Assembly (NCBI GenBank): GCA_947172415.1
Contig: OX359195.1
Span: forward strand, 1,364,001-1,428,000
Direction of reading: 5' to 3'
DNA length: 64,000 nt
DNA from: Chondrosia reniformis
Taxonomy: Eukaryota > Porifera > Demospongiae > Chondrillida > Chondrillidae
Of the stretch, positions 1-12,899 are shown piece after piece. Position 1 is the first letter of the stretch; every line of letters begins with the position of its first letter. Position numbers and translations under genes: made by a program. The notes under the pieces are model-generated. The model was not told the origin of the DNA and ran no database searches. It was given only the letters and a program-made list of their open reading frames with translations.

Positions 1-334
1 ACACCAACCAAGTTACCAAAATCTGATCTTGGTTGGGGGACCAATGTCCTATTAAATGTGTGCACATGCATACAAACGTATAGTGTAAAATACATGTATT
101 TATCGTTAGCTACACTGTGCCTACATACATAGTAGAGAATATATACATGGTAAAAGATTCATTCTAAATATGCTAGAAAAGAAGATTTCACTTCTATTAA
201 ATAAAGCCCAACACTTTAAAGTTCAAGTGTATGCAATATTACATCAAATTAAAAACAGAGGAACTGGGAGACTGGAGAGAGGGACTGACAGAGGGAACAA
301 TGCAGTGTATATCACCATGGTAACTAATTAATAC

Positions 335-3300
335 TCACTGTGCATGAAATGAAGGCATGTGACTTGGAGTATCATCCATGATGTCACTGTCGCTGTCTGC
401 CAACTCTCCAAAGTTCAGAGGAATAGGAGGGCCACAGTAGAGTGGGGACGGCTCCACAGCAGGGCTCTGCAGCCAGGACCTCTCCACAGTGGAGGGACCA
501 CTGTTGTCAGAGCTGCTACCGTTGAGTTGGAAGAGGTGGGAATCCTCTTCATCAGAATGGAGAAAGGGACAGTCTTCAGTTGTCAGGTGGAATGAGGCGT
601 CTCCTTGTGGTAGCACTAACTTGGGACGACAGTACTGACCTGAAAGAATAGAGAATGCATTATGAGCTTTTGTAGGCTTGCTTTACATACTTTACTAGAG
701 TGTTGTGGAAGACAATGCAACAGTATTCCAAGTTGTATGACAAGTGTATATAGTAAGCAACATTACCTGTGTCCTCTAATTCTTTGTCTTCCAACTACAG
801 GGAAGGCACAAGTTAATCATTAAATGAATACACTTGATTTATTCACTGAGTATGTACGTATGAGTAAACTTACCATTTTGATAAAGGGACACTGTAGAAT
901 GTCATCCGTAGTAGGTCTTGCTGGAGGGCTAGGCTGCATCATTTGACCAATCAAATGGCTCATATTACTGGACAGGTTCCTCCTAAATTCCTCTGGAATG
1001 CAGCCACTGCGCAGACTATGCCAAAGTGGTCCATTTCCAGGTAACTCTAGATCACTTGCTACCTCCAGAATGCTAGCTCCTAAGCTAAAAGTCATAACCA
1101 ATATATACGTAGGTATAAGAAGTACTTCCAACATAATAAAAGGTTCACCCAAGTATCTGTGCATGCTAGATGTGTGATCAAGGTGTTTGAAAAGTATGCA
1201 CATTTGAAAGTTTAAAACCACACAGGAAGTATGTAACCATTAATCAAAGTACACGCAATCAGTACATCAATACCACCAGTGTTACCTGAATATGTCAGCA
1301 GTAGGACCAAAGTGTCCTTGTAGCAGCTCTGGTGCCATGTACTTGGGATCACCTTCTTGTGCATGTTGCATGTCTTGTTTGCTATCCAACGAGACAACCA
1401 GTCCAAAGTCTCCAAGTTTACAAGTCCAACCGTCCTCACCAATAAATATGTTGGCTGGCTTTATGTCAAAGTGACACAACCTGTACGTCTGAAGGTGCTT
1501 CAAACCCTACCAATTGGCATTGCTTAATATTAATACCATTGTCAGTATATATATATAACAGTCTATCAGATACATAAGGTACGTATACAGGGTTACTATA
1601 GGTATAACAGTCTATGAGCTACATAAGGTACATATACAGGGTTACTATAGGTATAACAGTCTAAGAGATACATACAGGGTTAGTATAACAGTCTATACTG
1701 ACCTTAGTCAGATCAATCATAAATTTGATAGCAACCTTCTCATCAAGTCTGCCATATAAATCAGCATATTCTGCTAGCGTCATCAGACACAGTTCCATTT
1801 GGATGTACAGTCGATGTCTCTCCTCCCAAGCTCTGTCGAACCTCAAGCAGTTCGGATGGTAAGGCAGCTTTTCATGTTTCTCAACCTCTACCAGCTTCTT
1901 CTTCCTAATAAGGAAAGACCATAGAATACACCTTTTAATTATGCAGAATGTGCAACTGGTCCATTTTGATCACTTCCTACTTTAGAATCTGGTTATACAT
2001 ACATATGCAAAGTTAGTAGCCAAGATACACACCTGTCCATTTCTCCTCTAAACTTCTCAGTCGATCTCTTTACAGCATAGTGTCGTCCATCATCCTTACT
2101 CCTTACCTGTAGTGGGACACATGTATAATGTACGGGACACTTGTGCTTTTATATTATACGGGACACTTGTCGATCAGGGCTGTATGCACAACTTGGTGCC
2201 AGAGGGGGCAAAATGAAAATTCAATGGAATGAGGGTGTCGAAGCAGTTTAGGGGTTCCCAAAAGTCTAGGGGGAGGGCAAAATCAATCCTAGGAGGGGTG
2301 AATGCCCCCGCCCCTGGACACTGGTGTATAATATACAGAACACTTGTGTATAATATACGGGACACTTGTGTATAATATACGGGACACTTGTGTATAATAT
2401 ACGGGACACTTGTGTATAATATACGGGACACTTGTGTATAATATACGGGACACTTTTATACAGAACACTTGTGTACTTCTAGACATATAAGACACAGGCT
2501 TATATATTCCTAATATAGGATAAATCTATAACTTATTTCATAAATTTTTGGACCTATATTGAAACCTTCACATGAAAATGTGTAATTTTTAAATTTAAAA
2601 ATGCATACATCTACTGAAGTAACCATCCCGATATAGTAACACATAACAATCCTGATAAGGAGATATTATTGTACCATCAATGTAGTTCAGTCAAATCTCA
2701 ATCTTATAAACTAAATTTTGTATTTAATTGTACACTCAACACTGCCCAGGTACTATTCTATTCTAGTCTACCTAAATCAAACTTACTATCTAATAAGAAC
2801 TCAAGATCAATGTTTGGTAACTGTTCAACTTACCTATCGAAAGGTTACTGGTACAACTTCAATAATTGATATCTCCCCTCCTAAAATTACTTTTCTATTC
2901 TTTATTTTCTATAACTATAACTATAACTTCGTACAGATTGAAGTACATACAGTAACTCGACAACAGTGTTGTAACAATGTGTGGCTCACTTTATACACCT
3001 CTCCAAATGATCCTTCTCCAAGTTTCTCTAGGATTACAAAGCATTGCTCGAAATAGAGTAGATTGCGTTCTTGAGAATAGTGGGAGCTTTCTAAAATGTC
3101 ATACTCTGAAGCCTCTTTAAAAGTGATAAGGCGTGCTAAGTCCTTTTGCTTGCTATTCTTGAAGATGCGACTAACGGGCGGACACGACTTGGCGGGAGGA
3201 CGAGGCGGCTTGGGAGCTCTGAAGGGAGTTCTCTTTCGCTGACTAAAGGACATTTCGGTAATAAAGACGGGCGTAGGGCGAGGAGTTGTAGCGAGGCCGC

Positions 3301-3343
3301 TGAATCGTGAAACTGGAGTAGTTGGAAATTCTGTAGTGGCCAT
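335..3343 (-). CDS. PKMYT1: Myt1-type inhibitory CDK1 kinase, 7 coding exons
   Basis: Exons (transcript order): 2990-3343, 2033-2106, 1703-1904, 1286-1506, 874-1084, 767-794, 335-639; all introns GT-AG and the frame closes at 464 aa (human protein about 499). Residues about 1-85 are a Thr-Pro-rich tail. The kinase domain starts with the Gly loop [11 protein letters not shown] (about 108-118), then AVKRS, the catalytic loop HFDIKPAN (about 222-229), DFG (243-245) and [10 protein letters not shown], a Myt1/Wee1-type activation segment. Known role of the family: phosphorylates CDK1 on Thr14/Tyr15 to hold G2. The vertebrate membrane-anchoring hydrophobic segment after the kinase domain is not visible; exons 5-7 are polar. 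The last exon ends in a TGA that overlaps a good donor (GTGAGT), so a further exon outside the window is possible. Start ATG chosen because it opens the exon with the conserved TP-rich N-terminus. Identification is secure, the C-terminal end less so. Confidence 0.93.
1550..1700. repeat. Tandem repeat, about 50 bp, 3 copies, in PKMYT1 intron 3
   Basis: Copies of a unit containing GGTATAACAGTCTAT and ACATACAGGGTTA fill most of the intron between exons 3 and 4 and run up to the exon 3 donor. Confidence 0.75.
2105..2475. repeat. 22-bp minisatellite in PKMYT1 intron 1, interrupted by a dispersed repeat
   Basis: The unit contains ATAATATACGGGACACTT. About six copies lie in 2325-2460 and related ones at 2120-2170, starting next to the exon 2 acceptor. 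Between them, 2178-2320 holds a dispersed element that recurs at 15905-16030 and 16790-16880 (shared text such as CAGGGCTG and runs of G/C around CCCCTAGACT). Confidence 0.8.
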
Positions 3344-3562
3344 TACGTTTAGAAACTGCGGTGATTTGACGTGATATCCTTTATAAAAGCTTCCTGCGTT
3401 CCTTAAGTGCCGTCGGTGACTTCACTTGGAGATTAGGCAAGCAAAACAAATACTTAGAAACACCGCCTTCTTCCCGCCAAACAAGCCGACATCAGTCCAC
3501 TGGTTTGACATGTGACCATTACCATGGTAACCGTATGAACTCCTCCAAAGGCTCTAGAGGCA
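3344..3562. promoter_or_regulatory. Bidirectional promoter between PKMYT1 and RP2
   Basis: Only 219 bp separate the two divergent start codons, so both genes must initiate here. On the + strand TATAAAAG lies at 3382-3389. On the - strand TTTGGCGGGAA (3471-3481) matches the E2F consensus, which fits a cell-cycle kinase. Both site calls come from motif matching only. Confidence 0.7.
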
Positions 3563-6500
3563 ATGGGATGCTTTCAGAGCAGAACTGATGAGACTGATCA
3601 GATAGTTACTCCACCGCAACCACCCAAACAAGTCTATAGCTGGTAAGTTGAACGTTTTTAGAATTTGTTAATTGTCCTGCGCTAATAAAATGGAAATTTG
3701 ACCTAAATGTCCATTTAGGTGCTCATTAATATTATCAACATAGATGTAATCAGAGAGTACGGTACTCTCTAAATAGGAACGGCCGAATAAATAAACGATT
3801 ATAATATCAGCCAGGTTAAAGCAAGTTCTAAGTAGAGAATGATTTCCAATTGCACTCGGTTTGAAACCCCGTTTGATGATTGCTCTTAAGCTGAACGCGT
3901 ATTTCTTGCTGCTGCTGCTGTAGAGTTTCTCCGTTTTTGATGCAGTGTAACCATAAAGTACATGCAGCATCAATATGTTTTAGTTATATCTATATTTCTC
4001 ATGACTCGAATGTCGTATACTGGTGAAGATCTCTGGGTTAAAATGTTCAATTTGTGAATACGTACAATAATTACTGAACTCAATAAAGCTATAGGAGGAT
4101 ATTTATCAGGAATGTATGGCAAGTACATACGTATATACGTATTTGAACTTCAGCAAAGTTTACAGAAATTTGGACAGTTTGACCCTCAGATCTTCTTTAG
4201 CAATAAAATATGTTATTGATGGACCTCCCATGTTCATTATGAATGCCACGAATACCCCTCATAACTTCATACGTACATATTTTACTATTAATTTTATTAG
4301 TTATTACGTACGTATGTGCATGTTTGTCTTGTAACTACGTACGTACGTATGTGTGACTTCTAGGATCCCCAGATAGAGCAGCCATACTGCTGATGTACAT
4401 GGCTTCTCCTGTGAAAATGCATTTTTATCTCTCTCTCTATCTATCTTATAGGGACCGAACAGAGAGACCAGACCCGAAGGACATTACCTTTGAGGACTTG
4501 GAAGAGGCAGTGGTGGGAAAGCTTCCCGGCAGCCTGAAGGGAAAGGCGTTTGTGATTAGAAACTGCAAATCTACTAGAATTTACTTATTTGACTTCACTG
4601 CTGCAGTTAGTGTGGATGACTGTGAGAATTGTGAGCTGGTCATTGGTCCAGTGAAGGGGAGGTCAGTAGTGGTACATGTATTGGTATTGTCAGTCAGTAT
4701 AGCCTCTATACGTAGGTGATCCTGGGAGTCTTTGTCTTTTTCTTTATCTTGATCTTCTGTGAATCCTTGGCGTTTATTTGTATTGTCAGTCAGGATAGTC
4801 TCTATAGGTTATTGTGCTGCTCTTAAGGCTCATTGCTGATCGATCTGGAGATCTTTCTCAACTGGTATAAAAATACAATGAACTGACATGACTGGAAGAA
4901 ACCCTTATTAAAATGGGTGTGGGTGATGTCAGGTTATGGTTATTATGTGGAAATTACGTACATCCAGTAGTTGTTAAATGTACGTATGTACGTACGTATC
5001 TCAAAATTTAAGGATATACGTATATTTTCAAAACTACATTTTCTATATATGTACGTATAAAGTAGATATACGTATGTAATATGTATTATGCCTGACCAAC
5101 CAAGTGACCAAAGTCTATTGGTTGAAAGATTGTTTTATTAAATGGCAACCAATGATTACCTCCTTTACGTAGATGTACGTACATGTATGTCACTGATAAA
5201 GACCTTCAGGTCGTAAGGTCCAGCAGGTAGAGTATTTGTTACAAACATTGTACTGATAGATGATTTTTTGAGCATCAGCAATATACATTCAATGAGTTTG
5301 ATGGATACAGTCGGCTCCTGATATAACAAACCCCAAATCCCAGCATAATTGTTCATTATGAAAGAAGTTCTTTATGGCCAAATGTATACAGTGGAACTTC
5401 GATTTTATGAACTAATTGGAGATTGACGTTGCCATAAAATCAAATTGTTCATATAATCAAGCAATGTAAGAATAGAATTAACTTTAACTTTGTTTGCATA
5501 TAATAATAATACAAATAAACTATTCATCCAAATACTAGCTCCCCATGAAATGGCCTCTCATTCAGCCTCAATCTTTTTATTCTGTCTCCTCTTAGTGTCT
5601 TTGTGAGAGATTGTGTAGGGTGTCGTGTGCTTGTGGCTACCCATCAATTTAGAATGAGGGATTGTCGCAAGATGGAGCTACATCTCCACGTATCTTCTCA
5701 GCCAGTAATTGAAAACTGTGTTGGTATAAAGTTTGGTTGTTTCCAAGGTAACTACAAGGGTATTGCACAACAGATGAAGGAGGCGGGACTATCTTGCTTT
5801 ATTAACAATTGGTCGGTGATCCATGATTTCACTCCCGTTCCTGAAACTGAGAATTGGACTCTGATTCCACCAGATGTAAGTCAATCTCTATCCTGAACAA
5901 CTAATATACGTAGTATTCTCATTTAAACTACAGATTTACCCCGCCCCCTCACGTTTCCTGAGGAGTACAATGAGTTAAGAGATGGAACCAGATCTCCCAG
6001 AGACATGAGTGGGTGGGGTAAAATCCAGCGTCAATGATGATAATCAGAGGGTTAAGATTGGCTTTAGTTCTAAAGGTTTATTTTTATTATTATTGTCCTA
6101 GTAGTATATTGCATCTTTGGGATATATACATACATACGTACATCCTTCGACCATCTTTGGGATGGTTTCGTTTCTGAAGAAGGAACGAATGACCAAGAAA
6201 CCAAAACAGACTTGCATTTCTAAATGCTCAAAATTCGAAGGATGTACCATCCCAAATATTACAATTAGAAGGAATCCTTACTCTATTAGGAATATGAGGC
6301 TAAGAAATTATTCTATTACATACATGTATATTGTAGGTGTGTTATTTGTATTACTTAGAGTTGTTCCTGTTAATGTGCTAGCCCCCAAATTCTGTAGAGT
6401 GTACGTACATACGTAGATGAGTTTCCAATACTTTTGGTTAATATGAGTGTGTACATACATAGTCAGGATATGCCTTCTGTAGATCAAGCCATCAATAGAG

Positions 6501-7296
6501 TTACCAGAAAAGGAAGGCAAATTTTCTGAGGCAACCTTCACTTTTGAGAGCAACCGACTACCACTGACCATGGGTAGCATTAAGCAGAGATTGGAAGGGT
6601 TTTTCCCTTGTCTGATAGCATTTGCTGCAAATGTAGACACAGATAAGATATTGGATTTTATTCAAACATCACAAAGTAACAAAGTAAGTTGAAATTACGT
6701 ATATGTACGGTATGAAGTGAGGTAGTTAATTGCACTGGAAAATGAAGAAGTGAATATCACTTGAAGTACATACCCTTTCCCTATAGGCTTTGTAGCATGT
6801 AGGAAAATGGTACGTACGTATATTAGATTTTTGATATGTACATATGAAGTGAGGTACGTATGTACGTACGTATGCTTTGGGTAAATACGTATGTATTATG
6901 TATACCCTATGACAAAGTATTAGTAAGTCTTATATCCTAAAACAGGTAGTTTTAATTCAAACGATGGAATTAAAATTAACTGAGGATCAATCATCACAAC
7001 TATTTTCCAGTAAAAAGGTCTCGAAGGAATTAAAGTCATCAGCTCAGCAAGGTGAGACGTACGTATGCATTATGTAGCAATTTCAAATTCACAAATATTC
7101 TTATTGCGTAGTTGGGGTGATTCTTTTGGAGTATAACCTTTCAAGTGCTGATCTCTTTCAATCTCTTCAACTTGCTGCCAGAAATGATTCCAATCCAATT
7201 GATTCAGCAGTAACTTTCATGTCAAGGGATCATGAACAAGGAGAAAGAGATATTGAGACATTGGATAACATTATTTCACACAAAATGGTGTCTTAG
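3563..7296 (+). CDS. RP2: RP2, TBCC-domain GTPase-activating protein for ARL3, 7 exons
   Basis: Exons: 3563-3642, 4452-4661, 5596-5875, 5963-6017, 6499-6683, 6946-7051, 7112-7296, giving 366 aa (human 350). The N-terminus MGC is the dual myristoyl/palmitoyl signal of RP2. The TBCC beta-helix spans about 30-185, with DPKDITFEDL, IYLFDFTAAVSVDDC and IKFGCFQ. Arg116 in HQFRMRDCRK aligns with the catalytic arginine finger (human Arg118). The C-terminal half (about 190-366) is the divergent NDPK-like domain. Known role: stimulates ARL3 GTP hydrolysis and so the release of lipidated cargo for cilia. Exon 4 is the weak point: joining directly after the CAG at 5933 gives an in-frame stop, so I used the pyrimidine-tract acceptor ending at 5962, and the matching acceptor at 6498, which keep the frame. 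Start chosen for MGC and position after the promoter. Confidence 0.92.
6170..6310. repeat. Fragment of dispersed repeat family C in RP2 intron 4
   Basis: The text around 6262-6296 (TTAGAAGGAATCCTTACTCT) recurs at 14600-14625 (reverse strand) and 23495-23520. In all three it would read RRNPYSI, so it may be a decayed coding piece of a mobile element. Confidence 0.5.
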
Positions 7297-8689
7297 CCTA
7301 AAGTACACTATACGTAGTTATTTTAAAGATTCACTTACATACGTACGTATATATATATATCTTTAGTTTTTGGCGCCACTATAATGTTTTAGAAATTGTT
7401 AAAGTATAGCTTCCTGTTCATTTTCTTGTATCTGTCACCAAAATGGCAGACGCTCGGCTTAAATTAGCTTTCTCTTACATGTCTCTCAAGTGTCAGAGAT
7501 GTTATGGAATCACCTTCAAGTGTCATGGTCACATTCTATGGACTGCAGGCTAATGTATACACTGTTATAACACATGTACAATTCACCATTAGGTGGCTTT
7601 ATACACACCAACACTTCAATCCACTGGTGGTGATTTTTTGATTTTATTCATTATATTATACATTATTGGTCGAACTAGTTGCGTGTGGAGAGACTAAATA
7701 TAATTGTTGCATCTTTATTTCTGGATTGACAGCATTTGACAGTCTAAGGAATAACCAGCATGGGAATTTTAAAGTACATGTAGCACCCGCAGAATCTTCA
7801 ATATGTCAATTAATGTAAATGCTATCTTTACTTCTCACGCACCCGCAGAATCTTCAATCTGTCAATTAATGTAAATGCTATCTTTACTTCTCACGGCATG
7901 TTCTTTCTGTAGAATGAAAAAGATTGTGGAATTACATAAGAGATTTTTTATTGTGGCCATATATGTACTAAAATTGAGTATACATTCTCGCATTTACATC
8001 CATCCGAGTTTTACAGAAGGTAGGGAACTCTTCAGCAAGTTGAATTGTGCAATCTTTTGTTATTTTTCATAATGTTACAGTCCACAAGTTAAGGATGTCT
8101 ACCTCAAAAATAGCAATGGGTAAATAATTGCTTATTAATAAAAAATCAGCCACACATCCAATTTGCAAATCTGAGGTGTCAATTCCATTGATTCACTGAA
8201 AAACTGGCGGCTCCGGATCCACTTTGTGTAGTGTCAACAACATATTTTGGAAGACTACATAATATGAATGGATTTTCACATTCAATTCTGGTCAGTAAGG
8301 TAAATAAAAACCCTTACACATTTATATACAGATTAACAATTCACACAGGCATTGAAAGAACTCTTTGGCCATTCTAGCTATAGATAACTACATACTTCTT
8401 TGAAATTGTCTATTTGTACCTTCAAATCTCTCTATTATATAAATGATTTTCTAGCCTGATGATATATAAATTGTTGCATGTATGTAGATATAAATTTCAA
8501 AACTATATACATACCCTATAAGTATTAAAACCATTTTAACCATAATATCACCCAATTAAGCAGCCTCTTATATATTCCTGCATGAGGCAGGCAGAGAGGA
8601 TACTGTGTGCATGTGACTATATAGTGCTAAATTGCTAGAGAATCATGCATAAAAATCTATATCTCGATGCAAATCTAGCAAGAAAATAA
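7297..8689. other. Intergenic stretch between RP2 and the 142-bp satellite
   Basis: No gene seen on either strand. It holds repeat A (7365-7500) and a direct tandem duplication with 56-bp period at 7783-7895 (two near-identical copies starting GCACCCGCAGAATC). The rest is AT-rich unique sequence. Confidence 0.6.
7365..7500. repeat. Dispersed repeat family A, copy 1
   Basis: Shares CACCAAAATGGC, a TAGCTTCCT/GGCTTCCT block and TTAGCTTTCTCTT, in the same order, with 19925-20070 inside the ACSBG gene. No coding signal seen. Confidence 0.55.
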
Positions 8690-11600
8690 TCTGCACTTTC
8701 TCTTCAAAACTGACTTTTTCCTACATTAAGAAAACATGCAGAAAAGGAGAAATGCAGTGATTGTCCAACTTCTGCTGCAAGGGGATAAAATGGAAGATAC
8801 AGGATTCCTATAAAAATACAGGTCCATTCCTCTCACAATATCTTCTAATCTGACATTTTTACCTACATTAAGAAAACGTGCAAAAAATCGTCATGAGAAA
8901 GTAGTCATTGTCGAACTTCTGCTGCAAGGAGATAAAATGGAAGATAAAGGATTCCTCTAAAACCACGTCCATTCCACTCACAATATCTTCTAATCTCACT
9001 TTCTTCCTACATTAAGAAAACATGCAGAAAAGGAGAAATGTAGTCATTGTCGAACGTTTGCTGCAAGAAGATAAAATGGAAGATACAGGATTCCTATAAA
9101 AATACAGGTCCATTCCACTCACAATATCTTCTAATGTGACATTTTTACCTACATTAAGAAAATATGCAAAAAATCATCATGAGAAAGTAGTCATTGTCGA
9201 ACATCTGCTGCAAGGGGAGAAAATGGAAGATACAGGATTCCTCTAAAACCACGTCCATTCCACTCACAATATCTTCTAATCTCACTTTCTTCCTACATTA
9301 AGAAAACATGCAGAAAAGGAGAAATGTAGTCATTGTCAAACTGCTGCTACAAGGGGATAAAATGGAAGATACAGGATTCCTATAAAAACACAGGTCCATT
9401 CCTCTCACATATCTTCAAATCTGACATTTTTACCTACATTAAGAAAACATGCAGAAAAGGAGAAATATAGTGATTGTCAAACTTTAGCTGCAAGGAGATA
9501 AAATGGAAGATACAGGATTCCTATAAAAACACAAGTCCATTCCTCTCACAATATCTCCTAATCCAACTTTTTTTCCTACATTAAGAAAACATGCAGAAAA
9601 GGAGAAATGTAGTCATTGTCAAACTGCTGCTACAAGGGGATAAAATGGAAGATACAGGATTCCTATAAAAACACAGGTCCATTCCTCTCACAATATCTTC
9701 TAATCTGACATTTTTACCTACATTAAGAAAACATGCAGAAAAGGAGAAATATAGTGATTGTCAAACTTTAGCTGCAAGGAGATAAAATGGAAGATACAGG
9801 ATTCCTATAAAAACACAAGTCCATTCCTCTCACAATATCTCCTAATCCAACTTTTTTTCCTACATTAAGAAAACATGCAGAAAAGGAGAAATGTAGTCAT
9901 TGTCAAACTGCTGCTACAAGGGGATAAAATGGAAGATACAGGATTCCTATAAAAACACAGTTCCATTCCTCTCACAATATCTTCTAATCTGACATTTTTA
10001 CCTACATTAAGAAAACATGCAAAAAATCATCATGAGAAAGTAGTCATTGTCGAACTTCTGCTCCCAAGGAGATAAAATGGAAGATAAAGGATTCCTCTAA
10101 AACCACGTCCATTCCACTCACAATATCTTCTAATCTCACTTTCTTCCTACATTAAGAAAACATGTAGAAAAGGAGAAATGTAGTCATTGTCAAACTGCTG
10201 CTACAAGGAGATAAAATGGAAGATACAGGATTCCTATAAAAACACAAGTCCATTCCTCTCACAATATCTCCTAATCCAACTTTTTTCCTACATTAAGAAA
10301 ACATGCAGAAAAGGAGAAATATAGTGATTGTCAAACTTTAGCTGCAAGGAGATAAAATGGAAGATACAGGATTCCTATAAAAACCATGTCCATTCCTCTC
10401 ACAATATCTCCTAATCCAACTTTTTTTCCTACATTAAGAAAACATGCAGAAAAGGAGAAATGTAGTCATTGTCAAACTGCTGCTACAAGGAGATAAAATG
10501 GAAGATACAGGATTCCTATAAAAACACAGGTCCATTCCACTCACAATATCTTCTAATCTGACATCATTTTTTCCTACATTAAGAAAACATGCAGAAAAGG
10601 AGAAATGTAGTCATTGTCAAACTGCTGCTACAAGGGGATAAAATGGAAGATACAGGATTCCTATAAAAACACAGGTCCATTCCTCTCACAATATCTCCTA
10701 ATCCAACTTTTTTTCCTACATTAAGAAAACATGCAGAAAAGGAGAAATGTAGTGATTGTCCAACTTCTGCTACAAGGAGATAAAATGAAAGAAACAGAAT
10801 TCCTATAAAAACATATGTTCATTCCTCTCACAATATCTTCAAATCTGACATTTTTACCTACATTAAGAAAACATGCAGAAAAGGAGAAATGTAGTCATTG
10901 TCGAACGTTTGCTGCAAGGAGATAAAATGGAAGATACAGAATTCCTATAAAAACACAAGTCCATTCCTCTCACAATATCTCCTAATTCAACTTTTTTTCC
11001 TACATTAAGAAAACATGCAGAAAAGGAGAAATGTAGTGATTGTCCAACTTCTGCTACAAGGAGATAAAATGAAAGAAACAGAATTCCTATAAAAACATAT
11101 GTTCATTCCTCTCACAATATCTTCAAATCTGACATTTTTACCTACATTAAGAAAACATGCAGAAAAGGAGAAATGTAGTCATTGTCGAACGTTTGCTGCA
11201 AGGAGATAAAATGGAAGATACAGAATTCCTATAAAAACACAAGTCCATTCTTCTCACAATATCTTCTAATCCAACTTTTTTCCTACATTAAGAAAACATG
11301 CAGAAAAGGAGAAATATAGTGATTGTCAAACTTTAGCTGCAAGGAGATAAAATGGAAGATACAGGATTACTATAAAAACACAAGTCCATTCCACTCACAA
11401 TATCTTCTAATCTCACTCTCTTCCTACATTAAGAAAACATGCAGAAAAGAAGAAATGTAGTGATTGTCCAACTTCTGCTGCAAGGAGATAAAATGGAAGA
11501 TACAGGATTCCTCTAAAACCACGTCCATTCTTCTCACAATATCTTCTAATCTCACTTTCTTCCTACATTAAGAAAAGGAGAAATGTAGTGATTGTCCAAC

Positions 11601-12765
11601 TTCTGCTACAAGGAGATAAAATGGAAGATACAGAATTCCTATAAAAACACAAGTCCATTCCTCTCACAATATCTCCTAATTCAACTTTTTTTCCTACATT
11701 AAGAAAACATGCAGAAAAGGAGAAATGTAGTGATTGTCCAACTTCTGCTACAAGGAGATAAAATGAAAGAAACAGAATTCCTATAAAAACATATGTTCAT
11801 TCCTCTCACAATATCTTCAAATCTGACATTTTTACCTACATTAAGAAAACATGCAGAAAAGGAGAAATGTAGTCATTGTCGAACGTTTGCTGCAAGGAGA
11901 TAAAATGGAAGATACAGAATTCCTATAAAAACACAAGTCCATTCTTCTCACAATATCTTCTAATCTCACTTTCTTCCTACATTAAGAAAACATGCAGAAA
12001 AGGAGAAATGTAATCATTGTCGACTTTTTGCTGCAAGGAGATAAAATGGAAGATACAGGATTACTATAAAAACACAAGTCCATTCCACTCACAATATCTT
12101 CTAATCTCACTCTCTTCCTACATTAAGAAAACATGCAGAAAAGAAGAAATGTAGTGATTGTCCAACTTCTGCTGCAAGGAGATAAAATGGAAGATACAGG
12201 ATTCCTCTAAAACCACGTCCATTCTTCTCACAATATCTTCTAATCTCACTTTCTTCCTACATTAAGAAAAGGAGAAATGTAGTGATTGTCCAACTTCTGC
12301 TACAAGGAGATAAAATGGAAGATACAGGATTCCTATAAAAATACAGGTCCATTCCACTCACAATATCTTCTAATCTGACATTTTTACCTACATTAAGAAA
12401 ATATGCAAAAAATCATCATGAGAAAGTAGTCATTGTCGAACATCTGCTGCAAGGGGAGAAAAAGGAAAATACAGGATTCCTCTAAAACCACGTCCATTCC
12501 ACTCACAATATCTTCAAATCTGACATTTTTCCTACATTAAGAAAACATGCAGAAAAGGAGAAATGTAGTGATTGTCCAACTTCTGCTGCAAGGAGATAAA
12601 ATGGAAGATACAGTATTCCTATAAAAACACAAGTCCATTCTTCTCACAATATCTTCTAATCTCACTTTCTTCCTACATTAAGAAAACATGCAAAAAAGGA
12701 GAAATGTAATCATTGTCGAACTTTTGCTGCAAGGAGATAAAATGAAAGAAACAGGATTTGACTTG
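8690..12765. repeat. Satellite array, about 142-bp unit, roughly 29 copies
   Basis: Each unit contains CCTACATTAAGAAAACATGC, then GATAAAATGGAAGATACAGG and TCACAATATCTTCTAAT. Successive starts of the CCTACATTAAG block are 134-152 bp apart. Two subtypes alternate: one with GAAAAGGAGAAATGTAGT, one with AAATCATCATGAGAAAGTAGT. A block near 10920-11640 recurs near 11615-12335, so units are also copied in groups of about five (0.7 kb). All copies face the same way. Confidence 0.95.
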
Positions 12766-12899
12766 AAACCATGTACGACAAAATCTCTAGTTTTACTCAG
12801 AACTTTACTTTAGATGCAGAAAAGTAGAATCATCAAGTATCAAGTAGCCTTTAAGGAATTTCAGCTACCTATATGAAATTGATTATATAAAGCAAAATT

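Noticed and set aside
3668-3973. 101-aa frame on the - strand in RP2 intron 1
   Set aside because: No recognisable domain, lies inside an intron on the opposite strand, AT-rich composition.
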